A stretch of 64,000 nucleotides of DNA from Streptomyces pristinaespiralis (GTDB lineage: Bacteria > Actinomycetota > Actinomycetes > Streptomycetales > Streptomycetaceae). Positions 63,650 to 64,000 of this stretch are shown here, one piece after another; positions within the stretch are counted from its first letter, which is position 1; each line of letters starts with the position of its first letter. The position numbers were made by a program, and so were the translations under genes. The notes beneath the pieces are model-generated. The model was not told the origin of the DNA. It searched no databases and worked only from the letters and a program-made list of their open reading frames with translations. The stretch is from the NCBI RefSeq assembly GCF_001278075.1, contig NZ_CP011340.1, positions 1,922,001 through 1,986,000 on the forward strand, written 5' to 3'.

Positions 63650-64000
63650 GTGACCGAACCACTCGCCCACCGGACCGGCTCCTATCCCTCCCGGGCGGCG
63701 CCGGAGTACGCCCAGGGCTCGTCCTCGACCAATCTCGCCGACATCCTCGAACGGGTCCTGGACAAGGGCATCGTGATCGCGGGCGACATCCGGATCAACC
63801 TCCTCGACATCGAGCTGTTGACCGTCAAACTGCGCCTGCTGGTCGCCTCCGTGGACAAGGCGAAGGAGATGGGGATCGACTGGTGGGAGCACGACCCCTC
63901 CTTGTCGTCCCGTGCCTCGCAGGACGGCACGGAACGCTCCCTGGCCGCGGAGAACCGGCGCCTGCGCGCGGAGATCGACGCGCTGCGGGGCGAGGGCTCG
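63650..64000 (+). CDS. gvpJ: GvpA/GvpJ-like gas vesicle protein, truncated by window end
   Basis: 117 codons visible, no stop before the window edge. The core SSSTNLADILERVLDKGIVIAGDIRINLLDIELLTVKLRLLVASVDKAKEMGIDWWEHDP is a GvpA-type wall-domain with the WW-containing C-terminus of GvpJ. By order (after gvpG) it corresponds to gvpJ of Streptomyces clusters; gvpL, gvpS and gvpK would be expected beyond the window. GTG at 63650 follows GTGAGG; an upstream in-frame GTG at 63554 would add a hydrophobic 32-residue stretch and is less likely. Confidence 0.85.
   Translation, partial: MTEPLAHRTGSYPSRAAPEYAQGSSSTNLADILERVLDKGIVIAGDIRINLLDIELLTVKLRLLVASVDKAKEMGIDWWEHDPSLSSRASQDGTERSLAAENRRLRAEIDALRGEGS

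Overview
This 64 kb window looks like chromosomal DNA from a Streptomyces or a very close relative. Base composition is extremely GC-rich, codon third positions are almost all G or C, and GTG starts and 1-4 nt start/stop overlaps are common. The gene set is typical of the group: SAV2148-type HEPN protein, Rv2466c-type mycothiol-linked protein, MGT/OleD-type macrolide glycosyltransferase, treX/treY/treZ genes and a soil-actinomycete gas vesicle cluster. No tRNA, rRNA, CRISPR array, insertion sequence or prophage was recognised. The sequence reads as native chromosome rather than a genomic island.

Layout. 1-9.9 kb: the start of a TrkA-N/NAD-binding protein; a His-rich exported protein behind two CsoR-like operator palindromes; a coupled pair of medium-chain reductase/dehydrogenase genes; an HxlR regulator divergent from an imine-reductase-like oxidoreductase; a leaderless iron-siderophore-type binding protein; an OmpR/histidine kinase pair; a VOC protein and an AraC regulator. 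9.9-10.7 kb is a gene-free, repeat-rich spacer with a 19-bp and a 44-bp tandem array. 10.7-15.7 kb: a YihY/BrkB membrane protein, an AidB-like acyl-CoA dehydrogenase, a GAF/HTH regulator and a GNAT protein.

15.8-25.3 kb is a complete assimilatory sulfur operon. A 27-codon leader ORF ending in two cysteines precedes sulfite reductase, a zinc-ribbon small protein, APS reductase (cysH), cysC, cysD, cysN, a sulfonate/nitrate/taurine-type ABC importer and a CbiX-type sirohydrochlorin chelatase. Together these import sulfonates or sulfate esters, activate and reduce sulfate to sulfide, and supply the siroheme that sulfite reductase needs. The leader ORF suggests cysteine-dependent control of the whole unit.

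25.3-43 kb holds single genes and small operons: Rv2466c family protein, Tat-exported multicopper oxidase, DUF1697 protein, subtilisin-like protease, MMPL exporter, macrolide glycosyltransferase, a secreted GH10-CBM2 xylanase with a readable promoter and operator, a three-gene sugar ABC importer, an APH-like kinase, a DEDDh exonuclease, the HEPN protein and a second solute-binding protein without a signal peptide. 43-57 kb centres on glycogen-to-trehalose conversion (glgX/treX, treY, treZ), interspersed with a LysR regulator, a dihydrolipoyl dehydrogenase, an FHA protein, a GNAT protein and a GH1 beta-glucosidase. The 3' end of treZ is tandemly duplicated. 57-64 kb: a P-loop kinase, a VOC protein, a beta-propeller lactonase, and the gas vesicle cluster, with gvpY- and gvpZ-like accessory genes on the minus strand and gvpO-A-F-G-J on the plus strand, cut by the window edge.

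I did not find a convincing wholly new multi-gene system. The most unusual signals are the cysteine leader ORF, the treZ tail duplication, the twin copper-type operators, the tandem arrays at 10.3-10.7 kb, the split gas vesicle cluster and two binding proteins that lack export signals.
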